In this document: piece by piece, positions 1 through 5,322 of the stretch
How positions within the stretch are numbered: position 1 is the first letter of the stretch
How the letters are laid out: each line of letters begins with the position of its first letter
Assembly: GCA_041739225.1 (NCBI GenBank)
Contig: JBGSOG010000068.1
Coordinates: 1-5,640, forward strand
Direction: 5' to 3'
DNA: 5,640 bases
Source of the DNA: BOKV01 sp041739225
Lineage (GTDB): Bacteria > Pseudomonadota > Alphaproteobacteria > Rhizobiales > Rhizobiaceae
Position numbers and translations under genes: made by a program
The notes under the pieces: model-generated
What the model was told of the DNA's origin: nothing
What the model saw: the letters and a program-made list of their open reading frames with translations, nothing else
Database searches by the model: none

Positions 1-75
1 CGTCAGCCGCGCAATCTCGCGGATCGACAGCTTCTGCCGCAAATGCATTCGTCGGATAATGTTCAAAAGTCCCAT
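1..75 (-). CDS. istA: IS21-family transposase IstA, N-terminal 25 residues (partial)
   Basis: The minus-strand reading from the ATG at 73-75 runs open to the window edge and starts MGLLNIIRRMHLRQKLSIRE, followed by IARLT. This is the N-terminal helix-turn-helix start of a common proteobacterial IS21 IstA lineage; the family motif around 'SIREIAR' belongs to the DNA-binding HTH that recognises the element's ends. GGAG lies 8 bases upstream of the ATG (plus-strand 84-87), supporting this start. The catalytic DDE domain and the partner ATPase istB would lie to the left of the window. The family assignment rests on the N-terminus plus the terminal repeats; activity cannot be judged. Confidence 0.75.
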   Translation of the reverse strand, partial: MGLLNIIRRMHLRQKLSIREIARLT

Positions 76-127
76 GTGGATCACTCCGTTGCCCCCGCCG
101 CTCGCCGCTTTGGGGGAAGGTTCACAT

Positions 128-187
128 GGCTCAATTCTCAGTGGAAATTATGCGCCCAACTGGCCCAGTTCTGGGTGGAAATCAACA
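128..187 (-). repeat. IS21 terminal repeats (two copies)
   Basis: On the minus strand, the 20 bases at 181-162 and the 20 bases at 147-128 are related: both start TTTCCAC, share AGAA and TG, and end GCC, with 16 of 20 positions identical. The outer copy is preceded by TGTTGA, so the element tip is at 187. Such multiple end repeats are binding sites for IstA in IS21-family elements. Confidence 0.75.
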
Positions 188-565
188 CTCAGGCAACTCG
201 AAGAAAACGGCTATGATGCTGACCGGCTCGAAGACATCCGCCAGTTGGTCGATGCCGCCCAAAGCGACCTTTTCGACGTTTTGGCCTATGTCTTGTTCAC
301 ACACGCCCCGAAAACCCGCACACAGAGGGCATTGGCTTTGGAGGACAAGGGCCTGGGCAATGCTAAGGGAGACATGCGGGATTTTCTGCTTTCCGTTCTG
401 AAAGCGTATGCCAACAAGGGTGAAAGCGAACTGGGATTGGACAAACTGCCAAACTATTTGATCGCACGGTATGGCAGTATTGGCGAAGCCAAACCGGCCT
501 TGGGAGACCTTGGCAAAATCAATGCCGCCTATCGGGCAATGCAAGCTCAGCTTTATGCCAACTGA
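188..565 (+). pseudogene. hsdR: Type I restriction enzyme R subunit (HsdR, EcoEI type), C-terminal remnant
   Basis: The reading frame from 188 to the TGA at 563-565 encodes 125 residues that resemble the C-terminal domain of EcoEI-type HsdR, the motor/nuclease subunit of type I restriction-modification complexes. Recognisable pieces are 'SDLFDVLAYVLF' followed by 'TRTQRA', and near the end 'LPNYLIARYGSIGEAK' then 'LGDLGKI', which match the family's usual ending (LPDLL..KY.SI.DAK..LG). This C-terminal domain is thought to contact the methyltransferase core. The nuclease and helicase domains are missing, because the gene is cut at 187/188 by the IS21 end. The open frame continues upstream into the IS (to 59), but those codons are element sequence. 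No hsdM or hsdS lies in the window. Without motor and nuclease domains the fragment cannot restrict DNA. Confidence 0.78.
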
Positions 566-667
566 CACTTTCTCCCATCAGCTGGTCAAATCCAGCCAAG
601 TAGCTGCGAGGGAGTTGGCGGCGTTGTTTTTCCCATGATCGTTGGCGAACAATTCGAAAAATAGGAA

Positions 668-943
668 TTAATACCAACAGCTGGTTCGTCTGACTCGCGG
701 CGATTCCCATAGCGCCCGGAGCGTGATTCTCTCAAAAAAACAGGAGTTTCGCTCATGGGCAACGCTGTCGACATCCGCACCGATTTCACCGCTGCGGAGC
801 TTCGCCGCCTTGCACGAAAGACGAAAGACACAACGCAGAGCTGCAGGCTTCTGTCGTTCGCTGCGGTTCTCGATGGCATGAACCTGACGGAGGCCGCCAG
901 GATTGGCGGAATGGACCGTCAAACACTGCGCGATTGGGTACAT
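668..943 (+). mobile_element. IS630-family element remnant (left part)
   Basis: This segment holds an untranslated leader and the 5' part of an IS630-type transposase gene (755-943). The right limit at 943 is firm: family similarity stops at the codon for His in 'DWVH', and an IS21-like terminus starts at the next base. The left limit is inferred: IS630 elements insert at TA and usually carry a short leader before the gene, and the AT-rich stretch around 665-675 is a plausible edge, but I could not find the partner inverted repeat. The roughly 100 bases between the hsdR stop (565) and this element hold only a small inverted repeat (GCTGG at 581-585, CCAGC at 592-596) and no gene. Confidence 0.55.
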
Positions 944-949
944 TGTTGA
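755..949 (+). pseudogene. IS630-family transposase, N-terminal stub
   Basis: A 64-residue open frame starting MGNAVDIRTDF. It has the N-terminal helix-turn-helix region of IS630-family (Tc1/mariner-like) transposases: 'AELRRLAR' near residues 14-21, then 'LTEAARIGGMDRQTLRDWVH' at about 44-63, which corresponds to the family's '.QAAKIGGMDRQTLRDWVHRFN' block. The AGGAG at 741-745 sits 9 bases before the ATG at 755, so this start is well supported. After His63 the frame reads only Cys and stop (TGA at 947-949), where the family continues for a few hundred residues with its DDE catalytic domain. All catalytic residues are absent, so it cannot transpose; a small DNA-binding peptide could in principle still be made. 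Confidence 0.8.
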
Positions 950-969
950 TTTTCACTTCGATTTGATCC
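944..969 (+). repeat. IS21-like terminal sequence (second, isolated end)
   Basis: Starting at 944 the plus strand reads TGTTGATTTTCAC and continues to a CC at 968-969. Aligned without gaps against the tip of the IS21 end at 187 (minus strand), 18 of 26 positions agree, including the first nine and the CAC that follows. It begins at the exact base where the IS630 transposase similarity ends. The orientation implies an element body running rightwards, but no istA or istB follows, so this is a scar of a deleted element. From 970 to the next gene at 1173 I see no gene; the DNA becomes AT-rich from about 1015. Confidence 0.55.
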
Positions 970-1143
970 GCGTTTGCAACTGCTGCTGATCCACTCGGAT
1001 AAGCGTAGTGGCTTCTAAAAAAATTGTGTTTATCAACCTTGTCGCGGGATCAGCACGAATTGAAAAACCGGATCAATTCCGTCTGCAAATCAACAGTTCG
1101 TTAGGTTCGAAATTCAGAAAAAAATTTTCCTGAAGTCATTGTG

Positions 1144-1149
1144 TATTAT
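1144..1149 (+). promoter_or_regulatory. Candidate -10 element upstream of the DUF6602-like gene
   Basis: TATTAT lies 23 bases before the ATG at 1173, at a plausible -10 distance for a short-leader transcript. No convincing -35 hexamer is found 16-18 bases upstream, where the DNA is an A/T run (1117-1128). The whole stretch is AT-rich, so a TATTAT by chance is quite possible. Confidence 0.22.
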
Positions 1150-1172
1150 CGAGCTATTTGTAAACTAACCTT

Positions 1173-2003
1173 ATGACTCAAAACTTTTTTCAACGATTGC
1201 GTGATTATTACCTAAATGTTGCCGCCGTGTTAAGGGGGGAAGCCAAACCTGCGTCAATTTTTCCTAATACAACTGATATAGGAATGTCGCGAGAGCGAGT
1301 GTATGCAGAATTTTTGCGCCAACATGCTCCATCAAAATGTAATGTTTTCTTTGGTGGTTTTATCTTTGGTGATGATGGCAGCGAATCCAAACAACTAGAT
1401 GTTATTATCACTACCGACACTACACCTAAATTTGATTTTTATAACCGCGGTGGTACAGGAAAATCGTTTTCACCAGTAGAAGGCACTCTAGGTGCTGTAT
1501 CAATAAAGTCGACACTTAATAAGAATGAGTTAGAAGATGCGTTATCTGGCATAGCTTCTATTCCAGCGACTGGTTCTCTCGAAGGTAAAGTTGCCGGTCT
1601 TCTTATGATAGTCAATTACGATGATTGGCCATACAAGGCTATTTATGCAAGTGATGGAATTGCAGGCAATACTTTGCTGGCACATCTAAATGATTATTAT
1701 TTACAAAATCCAACCATTCCCATTTATCGAAGACCTAATCTAATTCATGTTGCCGGAAAATACGTTATTTTCCGCACAATAGCCGGAATGAGTCATTGGG
1801 ATGTCGTGACTCAGAAACATACCGAACTAGAAGAAGGTTCATTTCACTTGTTTACTCGGGACTCAGATGTGCAAGGCATTGTCTGGCTATTGGATGGCCT
1901 CCAACAAAGAGCTACGGCTTCAACTCATATTTTATACAGCTATGGAGAGTTAATTAATAAAGTGAATGGTTTGCCTAGTCCGAAACCAGAAGAGACTGTA
2001 TAA
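1173..2003 (+). CDS. DUF6602-like protein, possible PD-(D/E)XK nuclease-like core
   Basis: An intact 276-residue soluble protein with no signal peptide or membrane segment. It resembles the DUF6602 family. An N-terminal helix carries 'RERVYAEFLRQHAP' (Glu46); a strand/turn follows, 'VFFGGFIFGDDGSESKQLDV' (58-77), then 'IIT'; next comes 'SPVEGTLGAVSIKSTLNK' (100-117) and 'ELEDALSGI' (119-127). Asp76, Glu103 and Lys112 are spaced like the acidic/acidic/Lys signature of restriction-endonuclease-like folds, but the position two before Lys112 is Ser, not the usual Glu/Asp, so catalysis is uncertain. DUF6602 proteins are of unknown function; a nuclease or defence role is inference. The gene stands alone between IS remnants and beside an hsdR remnant. 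Two sampled 60-base lines are 33% (1381-1440) and 30% (1681-1740) G+C, against 53% for one rlmB line (4381-4440), which points to transfer. No clear Shine-Dalgarno precedes the ATG, but no better start exists. Confidence 0.72.
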   Translation: MTQNFFQRLRDYYLNVAAVLRGEAKPASIFPNTTDIGMSRERVYAEFLRQHAPSKCNVFFGGFIFGDDGSESKQLDVIITTDTTPKFDFYNRGGTGKSFSPVEGTLGAVSIKSTLNKNELEDALSGIASIPATGSLEGKVAGLLMIVNYDDWPYKAIYASDGIAGNTLLAHLNDYYLQNPTIPIYRRPNLIHVAGKYVIFRTIAGMSHWDVVTQKHTELEEGSFHLFTRDSDVQGIVWLLDGLQQRATASTHILYSYGELINKVNGLPSPKPEETV

Positions 2004-2140
2004 TTTTACCGCTTATAAAATCATTTTTATGCCTTATATTCGCAACAAAATCATCTGAGCAAATTCGAAATCCGCACGCTACGCGCCGCCACATTTTTGA
2101 TGGAACCGAAATCCAACCGCCTATTCGACCATCAGCCTAC

Positions 2141-2612
2141 TGATCGGCCCCCACTGAGTAGTCCATTTTGAATGTTAGTGCATTGACGGCCTCGACGCCA
2201 GCGCGGTCGGCGAAGCTGGTTTGGGTTTCGCAGCCGACCGCGCGGCCATTGCGGGCACGAAGACCTCCGGCGCCGGCGGCTTGTATCTCAGCGAGCCATG
2301 TGGACGCACGGTGTTGTAGTGCCGCCGCCAGCTCTCGATGACGATCTTTGCCTCGGCGAGCGAGTAGAAGATCTCGCCATCAAGCAATTCGTCCCTCAGC
2401 CTGGCTTTGAAGCTTTCGATGAAGCCGTTCTCCCAGGGCGATCCCGGCGTGATGTAGGCTGTCTTCGCCCCAACTGCCGTGATCCATTTCTGGACAGCCT
2501 TCGCAATTAACTCCGGACCGTTGTCGGAACGGATATGACCGGGCACGCCGCGCAGGATGAAGAGGTCGGACAGAAGATCGATCACGTCGATCGATTTCAG
2601 CTGCCGCTCGAC
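2141..2612 (-). mobile_element. IS3-family element remnant (orfB 3' part and one end)
   Basis: The minus strand carries the 3' half of an IS3-family orfB and about 35 bases of trailer. The outer tip is probably near 2141, where the plus strand starts TGATCGGCCCCC, a TG-starting, C-rich end typical of IS3 elements; this boundary is inferred. The inner boundary near 2612 is where family similarity begins ('VERQLKSIDVIDLLS'). orfA, the 5' half of orfB and the other inverted repeat are missing. Between the DUF6602-like gene (stop at 2003) and 2141 there is no gene; base composition shifts from AT-rich to GC-rich around 2075. Confidence 0.68.
2175..2612 (-). pseudogene. IS3-family transposase OrfB, C-terminal fragment
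   Basis: The frame ends at the TAA at 2177-2175. It contains the second half of the rve integrase domain: 'VIDLLSDLFILRGVPGHI' then 'RSDNGPE' with the second catalytic Asp, 'TPGSPWENGFIESF' with the catalytic Glu exactly 35 residues further on (the D-35-E spacing of IS3), and 'WRRHYNTVRPHGSLRYKPP', a hallmark of the family's C-terminus. A low-complexity Ala/Pro/Lys tail of about 25 residues follows. The first catalytic Asp and the N-terminal HTH-like region are missing, cut near 2612. A GTG at 2585 could serve as a start but has no context that suggests a real gene. It is a dead transposase. Confidence 0.82.
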
Positions 2613-2759
2613 ACTTTCGCGGCCTCTGGCGCTTTTTTGCGCGCCTTGCCCCGTGCAGGCAGTGTGACATCAATCGGTATCCTCGCCTTTGGCCGGGGTC
2701 ATGATGCCGAAATCGAAGTTCGCGAGGTTGGGTTCTACTGATCCTGCGCAACCAATCGA
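2613..2759 (-). pseudogene. Unrecognised gene remnant, frameshifted, fused to the IS3 fragment
   Basis: Minus-strand reading gives 'VEPNLANFDFGIMTPAKGED' then 'TD' and stop (TGA at 2672-2670). In a frame shifted by one base, starting around 2674, it continues 'IDVTLPARGKARKKAPEAAK' and runs into the IS3 sequence at about 2613. Dropping the single G at 2675 would join the two as '...GEDTIDVTLPARG...', which looks like the basic C-terminal part of one protein. I do not recognise the family. The composition is coding-like (Lys/Arg/Ala/Pro-rich tail), but the stretch is too short to be sure it was ever a gene; another frame is also open here (to 2751) and reads less naturally. Confidence 0.3.
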
Positions 2760-2917
2760 TTAATCGCCTCGGCTGTCTTGCCAGACCGTCTGTCGTCAGA
2801 ACATTTAGCGCAACTGGACGCCGGATTCCCCCAATGAGGAGTGGCCGATTGTGATTACTATGTGCTTACTGGAAGATTTTGTACAATGACCGGTTCTGCG
2901 TAAGCTATTGAAAATAT
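2760..2917. other. Gene-free spacer between the accessory region and tRNA-Thr
   Basis: No gene with a start signal is seen. A short minus-strand open stretch ends at the TAG at 2737-2735 with 'DDRRSGKTAEAINRLVAQDQ', which could be another scrap of coding DNA but matches nothing I recognise. No hairpin with a T-run, which would terminate the tRNA-Thr transcript, is visible downstream of the tRNA's 3' end. The junction between foreign DNA and core chromosome must lie somewhere between here and 2918; no integrase gene or attachment repeat could be identified. Confidence 0.4.
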
Positions 2918-2994
2918 TGGTGCCCCCGGACGGATTCGAACCGCCGACCTACTGATTACAAATCAGCTGCTCTACCGGGCTGAGCTACAAGGGC
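2918..2994 (-). tRNA. tRNA-Thr (anticodon TGT)
   Basis: A 77-base gene on the minus strand with CCA encoded (2920-2918). The acceptor stem pairs GCCCTTG with CGGGGGC, with two G-U wobbles. The D arm carries AGCTC..GAGC, the anticodon arm GCTGA-TTTGTAA-TCAGT places TGT at 34-36 (decodes ACA; Thr), and the T arm has the invariant GGTTCGAATCC. The 3' end faces the IS-rich accessory region, the usual attachment side for integrative elements; the tRNA itself is whole. No strong promoter is visible upstream (3000-3060). Confidence 0.95.
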
Positions 2995-3134
2995 AATCGC
3001 GGCTGATTACCACAATAAGCGCCGATGTCCAGATTGTCCTTGCCGGTTAACCAAGCCAGGCGCTTTTTTCCTGTGAAACAGGCCTTTGGTGCCGCGCTGC
3101 TTGCGCGCTTGTTAACTTGGTGTTTACCTTGTTT

Positions 3135-3165
3135 CGGATGCGGCAATCCGAGCCTGCCGACAGGC
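3135..3165 (+). promoter_or_regulatory. Two adjacent small hairpins in the leader of the secreted-protein gene
   Basis: CGGAT at 3135-3139 pairs with ATCCG at 3146-3150 around a 6-base loop, and GCCTG at 3152-3156 pairs with CAGGC at 3161-3165 around the loop CCGA. They sit one base apart, about 60 bases before the ATG at 3224. No T-run follows, so they are not a terminator. They might structure an mRNA leader, or be chance in GC-rich DNA. Confidence 0.25.
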
Positions 3166-3223
3166 GGGCAGCAATGATTCACGGCCTTTGCGCGTTTCGC
3201 ACGGCCGCAACCGGAGCAGGTTC

Positions 3224-3946
3224 ATGTACCGCGTACCCCGAATTGAAGCAGGTTTTGCAGCCATCCGCCGCACCCTCGACCAGATGATCATTCTTGTGGC
3301 CGCACTTGCCCTCTTGGCGTTTGCCGCCGCTTCCGCCGATGCCGGTGAACGGCGCAATGGCGGCCACGCCCAGTCCTCGCACCACCAGCAAATGCGCTCC
3401 CACAAGGCAAGGCCGGTGCAACATGTCAGCGGCAGAAACACAACCTACACCAAGTACCACAAAGCCCATGCCAATGGCCCGCGCCAACCTTCAGGAAGAG
3501 ATTATGCTTCGCCAAGGAATTCCGGCGTGATGCTGGCCAGCGGTGGGCGAAGCTACGGCGACGCGCATGGCTACACCCGCCTTCACCGGCAGGAGAACCG
3601 GCAGGCTTACCGGTTCAACCAAAGTGTTCGCCATTCGAACAACCATGGCTGGCGGCATCACGGTGGTGGCTATTCCGGCTCGGCGCTGGTGATATCTGTG
3701 GACAATGCGAATGCAGATTCGCCAGAAAATTACACTGGGAACGAGCCGCAGGTGATTGGAGAGTGCGGTGCCAATTCATACTGCACTGTGCGCCTCGGCC
3801 CTTACAACAATTCGCCGAAAATCATCACGCTCAATGCCTCCGGCAAGGCCATTGCCAAAGATGCAGGCTTGAGTGATCAGCCGTTGCTGGAAGAGCCGGT
3901 TGATGCCGATGAGGCAGAACTCAAGCGCCGTTATGGTGCGAAATAG
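3224..3946 (+). CDS. Secreted His/Asn/Gly-rich protein of unknown function
   Basis: 240 residues from the ATG at 3224, chosen because GGAG lies 7 bases upstream (3213-3216); the open frame extends 12 codons further to a TTG at 3188 with no such support. Residues 1-20 are basic (Arg3, Arg6, Arg16, Arg17), 21-40 form a hydrophobic helix 'MIILVAALALLAFAAASADA', and A38-D-A40/G41 is a good signal-peptidase I site, so the mature protein of about 200 residues is probably periplasmic or exported. The mature N-terminal half is disordered-looking and rich in His, Asn, Gly, Arg and Tyr. The second half has 'SALVISVDNANAD', a Cys181-x5-Cys187 pair that could form a disulfide ('GECGANSYC'), and a hydrophilic acidic/basic tail. 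No family is recognised. His clusters could bind metal, but that is inference. It converges on rlmB with only 6 bases between stop codons. Confidence 0.75.
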   Translation: MYRVPRIEAGFAAIRRTLDQMIILVAALALLAFAAASADAGERRNGGHAQSSHHQQMRSHKARPVQHVSGRNTTYTKYHKAHANGPRQPSGRDYASPRNSGVMLASGGRSYGDAHGYTRLHRQENRQAYRFNQSVRHSNNHGWRHHGGGYSGSALVISVDNANADSPENYTGNEPQVIGECGANSYCTVRLGPYNNSPKIITLNASGKAIAKDAGLSDQPLLEEPVDADEAELKRRYGAK

Positions 3947-3952
3947 ACAGGA

Positions 3953-4840
3953 TCAGCGCGCGGCGTCGACATGGCGCCGCGCAATGTAAAGTGACAGCAC
4001 CGCAGCATTTGAAACATTGAGCGAGCGGATTTCGCCGGGCAGGTCGATACGCGCCAGTGTGGCGCAGGTCTCGCGGGTTTTGTGCCGCAGGCCTTTGCCT
4101 TCGGCCCCCAGCACCAGCGCCACCTTGCCCGAATTCAATGATGTTTCCAGCTCCGCGCCGCCCTCGCTGTCAAGGCCGACAGTCTGATAGCCAAGCGAAG
4201 CCAGCTCCTCGATTGCTTCCGACAGATTGCGCACGCCGACATGCTCGATCAGATCCAGCGCTCCGGAAGCCGACTTTGCCAGAACACCCGATTCGGCAGG
4301 TGTGTGCCTGTTGGTGGTAACCAGCGCCCCCACGCCAAACGCCACCGCCGAGCGCATGATCGCGCCGACATTGTGCGGATCGGTAATCTGGTCCAGCACC
4401 AGAATGAGCTTGGATTGCGACAACGCCTTCAGGCTTTTGGGAGCCACTGGTTCGGCTTCCAGCACCGCACCCTGATGAACGGCATCATTGCCAACGAGGC
4501 GGTCGAGCAGGCGCGGTTCGGCTTCCTCGACCTTCAGGCGCTCAAGCCATTGCGCCTGCCAGCCCGGTTCGGCTTCAAGCCGGGCCATGGCGTTTTTCGT
4601 GGCAAAAAGCCGGTGCTTTTTGCGCGATGCATTGGCCAGGGCATGGCGAACCGTGTGCAGGCCGTAAAGCAATACCCGGCTGTCGGGGATGGAAGGCATG
4701 CCGTCCGGCGTTTTGCCTTCGATGGTTTTTGGCTTGCCACCGCTTTCAATGCGGCTTTGGTCACGGCGGACCCGGCGCTTTTCTGCATGGTGGCGGTTGT
4801 GCGCCTCGCTGGGCGCGCCTGTGGTTTTTTTCTCGCTCAT
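3953..4840 (-). CDS. rlmB: 23S rRNA (guanosine-2'-O)-methyltransferase, RlmB/TrmH family
   Basis: 295 residues from the ATG at 4840-4838, preceded by AAGG 5 bases upstream. The product is a SpoU/TrmH-type (SPOUT, trefoil-knot) S-adenosylmethionine-dependent 2'-O-methyltransferase; RlmB methylates G2251 of the 23S rRNA peptidyl-transferase loop (E. coli numbering). Residues 1-50 are a basic, poorly conserved extension; 57-132 form the substrate-binding domain starting 'LLYGLHTVRHAL'; 146-290 form the SPOUT domain with motif 1 'LDQITDPHNVGAIMRSAVAF' (Asn157, Arg163), motif 2 'VLGAEGKGLR' (243-252) and motif 3 'IRSLNVSNAAVLSLY' (271-285, Asn278). All catalytic and cofactor motifs are present. 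The frame is open upstream to 5044, but that extension would cover the tRNA promoter region and has no ribosome site. The exact target nucleotide is inferred from the subfamily; a tRNA methylase of the same fold is the alternative. Transcribed away from the tRNA-tuf unit. Confidence 0.88.
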   Translation of the reverse strand: MSEKKTTGAPSEAHNRHHAEKRRVRRDQSRIESGGKPKTIEGKTPDGMPSIPDSRVLLYGLHTVRHALANASRKKHRLFATKNAMARLEAEPGWQAQWLERLKVEEAEPRLLDRLVGNDAVHQGAVLEAEPVAPKSLKALSQSKLILVLDQITDPHNVGAIMRSAVAFGVGALVTTNRHTPAESGVLAKSASGALDLIEHVGVRNLSEAIEELASLGYQTVGLDSEGGAELETSLNSGKVALVLGAEGKGLRHKTRETCATLARIDLPGEIRSLNVSNAAVLSLYIARRHVDAAR

Positions 4841-4937
4841 GCGCGCCTTGTAAACCAGCTTTCGCTCGCGTGGTAGCGGCAAGCAGCGGAAAACACAGCG
4901 GCTTTGCGTTGACCAGGCAAATTTGCGGTGGCGGGCG

Positions 4938-4966
4938 TTGACAATGGCAAACGCCGCTTGCATAAC
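4938..4966 (+). promoter_or_regulatory. Sigma-70-type promoter for the tRNA-Tyr / tRNA-Gly / tuf unit
   Basis: TTGACA at 4938-4943, a 17-base spacer, and CATAAC at 4961-4966. The -35 is a perfect consensus with optimal spacing; the -10 is weaker but acceptable for alphaproteobacterial housekeeping promoters. It points towards tRNA-Tyr, whose 5' end is about 105 bases downstream of the expected start, leaving a leader for RNase P processing. It lies in the rlmB upstream region, about 100 bases from the rlmB start, so the two could influence each other. Confidence 0.5.
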
Positions 4967-5078
4967 GCGCCACTGCCCGGACCGGCCACCCTTTACCGGT
5001 TTGGCGCTGGCGTTTGTAGCGCTGGTCCTGATCTGAAACCGCAAACTCTCCAGTGGAACTTGTGGTTTGAAGTGATCT

Positions 5079-5163
5079 GGAGGAGTGCCCGAGTGGTTAA
5101 AGGGGACGGACTGTAAATCCGTTAGCTCAGCTTACGTTGGTTCGAATCCAACCTCCTCCACCA
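5079..5163 (+). tRNA. tRNA-Tyr (anticodon GTA)
   Basis: An 85-base class II tRNA with CCA encoded (5161-5163). The acceptor stem GGAGGAG (5079-5085) pairs perfectly with CTCCTCC (5153-5159). The anticodon GTA is at 5113-5115 inside the loop CTGTAAA. A long variable arm follows (about 5121-5135), as expected for bacterial tRNA-Tyr, and the T arm has GGTTCGAATCC. It reads TAC/TAT codons. tRNA-Gly follows after 85 bases on the same strand, probably in one transcript. Confidence 0.96.
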
Positions 5164-5190
5164 CCCTTCGCCTGATTTTGTGTCGAAGGG
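5164..5190 (+). other. Perfect 7-bp hairpin directly after the tRNA-Tyr CCA
   Basis: CCCTTCG at 5164-5170 pairs fully with CGAAGGG at 5184-5190 around a 13-base loop, starting at the first base after the tRNA's CCA. It is followed by CGGAAAAAGC, not a T-run, so it is not a standard intrinsic terminator. It could be a processing or stabilising element between the two tRNAs. Confidence 0.4.
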
Positions 5191-5248
5191 CGGAAAAAGC
5201 AGTCTTGCCAATTGGTCAAATCCGGGCAATCTGCTGCCCAGCCGGTAT

Positions 5249-5322
5249 GCGGGTGTAGCTCAATGGTAGAGCAGCAGCCTTCCAAGCTGAATACGAGGGT
5301 TCGATTCCCTTCACCCGCTCCA
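5249..5322 (+). tRNA. tRNA-Gly (anticodon TCC)
   Basis: 74 bases with CCA encoded (5320-5322). The acceptor stem GCGGGTG (5249-5255) pairs with CACCCGC (5312-5318); the discriminator base is T. The D arm is AGCTCAATGGTAGAGC, the anticodon loop CTTCCAA places TCC at 5281-5283 (reads GGA/GGG), and the T arm contains GGTTCGATTCC. It lies between tRNA-Tyr and tuf on the same strand. Confidence 0.96.

Larger units (their letters stand above)
1..187 (-). mobile_element. IS21-family insertion sequence, one end (rest lies left of window)
   Basis: The last 187 bases of an IS21-type element. Read on the minus strand it begins with TGTTGATTTCCAC at 187, carries two related terminal repeats (see 128-187), and then a transposase gene starting at 75 and reading leftwards out of the window. 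A terminal TG...CA, multiple end repeats and istA starting shortly inside are the known IS21 layout. The right boundary at 187/188 is supported independently, because recognisable HsdR coding sequence starts directly after it. Whether the element is complete, and its target duplication, cannot be judged because the other end is outside the window. Confidence 0.82.

Noticed and set aside
59..565. 168-residue open frame starting inside the IS21 end and running through the hsdR remnant
   Set aside because: Its first 43 codons are IS terminal DNA read outwards, with no ribosome site; only the part from 188 is homologous to a protein.
182..568. Minus-strand 128-residue open frame opposite the hsdR remnant
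   Set aside because: Shadow of the HsdR C-terminal coding sequence; no family similarity or start signals.
2380..2751. Minus-strand 123-residue Arg-rich open frame overlapping the IS3 fragment
   Set aside because: It runs out of frame with the recognisable IS3 OrfB coding sequence and has the Arg-rich look of a shadow frame.
3018..3069. AGCGCC (3018-3023) and GGCGCT (3059-3064) followed by a T-run, resembling an intrinsic terminator
   Set aside because: The loop would be 35 bases, and no plus-strand gene ends upstream that it could serve; probably chance.
4241..4876. Plus-strand 211-residue open frame opposite rlmB
   Set aside because: Shadow of rlmB, whose SPOUT motifs are complete on the other strand; no ribosome site.
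4841..5044. Longer rlmB start at 5044, adding 68 residues
   Set aside because: The extension overlaps the promoter region, has no Shine-Dalgarno, and family proteins start close to the ATG at 4840, which has AAGG upstream.
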